Assembly (NCBI GenBank): GCA_040081555.1
Contig: JBEBGG010000050.1
Span: 1-23,678, forward strand
Source: CADEEX01 sp040081555
GTDB taxonomy: Bacteria > Acidobacteriota > Vicinamibacteria > Vicinamibacterales > CAVVIG01
Length of the DNA stretch: 23,678 nucleotides
Direction of reading: 5' to 3'
Made by a program: the position numbers and the translations under genes. Below the pieces are notes generated by a model. That model was not told where the DNA came from. It saw only the letters and a program-made list of their open reading frames with translations, and ran no database searches. Within the stretch, counting starts at the first letter, position 1; each line of letters begins with the position of its first letter. Shown piece by piece: positions 23,319 to 23,678 of this stretch.

Positions 23319-23345
23319 GAATTGCTGATGATAGCATCGCCCTCC
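23319..23345. promoter_or_regulatory. 27-bp divergent promoter with overlapping -10 hexamers (ispG / quinone oxidoreductase)
   Basis: TATCAT on the minus strand (23333-23328) ends 9 nt before the ispG ATG. TAGCAT on the plus strand (23332-23337) ends 8 nt before the quinone oxidoreductase ATG. The hexamers overlap by 2 bp and there is no Shine-Dalgarno on either side, the same geometry as the 12142-12168 spacer. Confidence 0.45.
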
Positions 23346-23678
23346 ATGCGCTCGATTGTCGTTCGCGAGTTCGGTGCTCCCTCCGTCATGAAGGTCGAGG
23401 AGTCAACGACGCTGATACCCGGACCGTCGCAGGTGCTGGTGCGCGTGCGTGCCGCGGGTGTCAATCCGGTCGACACCTACGTTCGGAGCGGCGCCTACGC
23501 GGTCAAACCGCCACTGCCTTATACGCCTGGTTCTGACGGCGCGGGCGACATCGAAGCCGTGGGCGCGGACGTCACCGATTGGAAGAAGGGCGATCGCGTC
23601 TACGTCTTCGCCGACAACTCGGGACAACCGCGGAGCGGGTCGTATTCGGATCACCTCGTCTGTGCGGCCTCACACGTC
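23346..23678 (+). CDS. NADPH:quinone reductase / zinc-independent alcohol dehydrogenase-family protein (3' truncated by window)
   Basis: The first 111 residues of a medium-chain dehydrogenase/reductase are present and run off the window end. Visible are MRSIVVREFGAPSVMKVEE, VLVRVRAAGVNPVDTYVRSG, PYTPGSDGAGDIEAVGADV and KKGDRVYVFA, the GroES-like N-terminal domain of the quinone oxidoreductase (QOR/zeta-crystallin) branch. The NPVDTYVRSG segment, in place of the zinc-ligand cysteine of alcohol dehydrogenases, supports the zinc-independent type. The nucleotide-binding half lies outside the window. The ATG at 23346 has no Shine-Dalgarno and faces ispG across 27 bp. Confidence 0.9.
   Translation, partial: MRSIVVREFGAPSVMKVEESTTLIPGPSQVLVRVRAAGVNPVDTYVRSGAYAVKPPLPYTPGSDGAGDIEAVGADVTDWKKGDRVYVFADNSGQPRSGSYSDHLVCAASHV

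Overview
This is a GC-rich, densely packed bacterial chromosomal segment with about 23 protein-coding genes. No rRNA, tRNA, insertion sequence, prophage or CRISPR array was seen. The secreted von Willebrand factor A protein at 15312-16388 resembles the family known as VWFA-related Acidobacterial domain proteins. Together with the high GC and the gene mix, this suggests Acidobacteriota, perhaps the Vicinamibacteria. That taxonomic call is an inference from family knowledge, not a database result.

Layout. (i) 1-5258, minus strand: an orphan LolD/MacB-type ABC ATPase, then a tightly overlapped six-gene surface-glycan cassette. In transcription order the cassette is a GDPD-like phosphodiesterase, a cupin, a HAD phosphatase, two paralogous nucleotidyltransferases and a WavE-type glycosyltransferase fused to an N-terminal domain. 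It is preceded by a good sigma-54 promoter match. (ii) 5493-8801, plus: a SWIM-SNF2 helicase. (iii) 8805-12141, minus: acetyl-CoA synthetase and inositol-3-phosphate synthase. (iv) 12169-12732, plus: a small methyltransferase-like protein. (v) 12710-15162, minus: an in-frame fusion of a HTATIP2-like reductase to a CtaA/COX15 heme A synthase, and a classical SDR; the gap between them holds nested inverted repeats. (vi) 15312-18561, plus: a secreted VWA protein, a ZIP metal transporter, a two-BON-domain exported protein and an alpha/beta hydrolase. (vii) 18525-18890, minus: a thioredoxin-like [2Fe-2S] ferredoxin. (viii) 19061-20239, plus: ApaG and a second exported VWA-like protein. (ix) 20236-23318, minus: recQ and ispG, translationally coupled. 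(x) 23346-end, plus: a truncated quinone oxidoreductase.

Regulation visible in the sequence. Three intergenic sites match the sigma-54 -24/-12 pattern (GG-N10-GC with TTGC). They precede the glycan operon, the VWA gene and the BON gene, all of which encode envelope or exported functions. A second class of genes has no Shine-Dalgarno sequence but has a TANNNT hexamer 7-10 nt before the start codon, which suggests leaderless transcripts. These are ino1, the methyltransferase gene, acs, the SDR gene, ispG and the quinone oxidoreductase gene. Two divergent pairs share spacers of exactly 27 bp in which the two hexamers overlap by 2 bp. All four internal convergent gene pairs are separated by 3 bp or overlap, and I found no convincing intrinsic terminator. 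No intergenic gap exceeds 300 bp.

The strongest candidate for something under-described is the sigma-54-driven glycan cassette at 813-5258. Next are the twin 27-bp divergent promoters, the reductase-heme A synthase fusion and the nested inverted-repeat element beside it.
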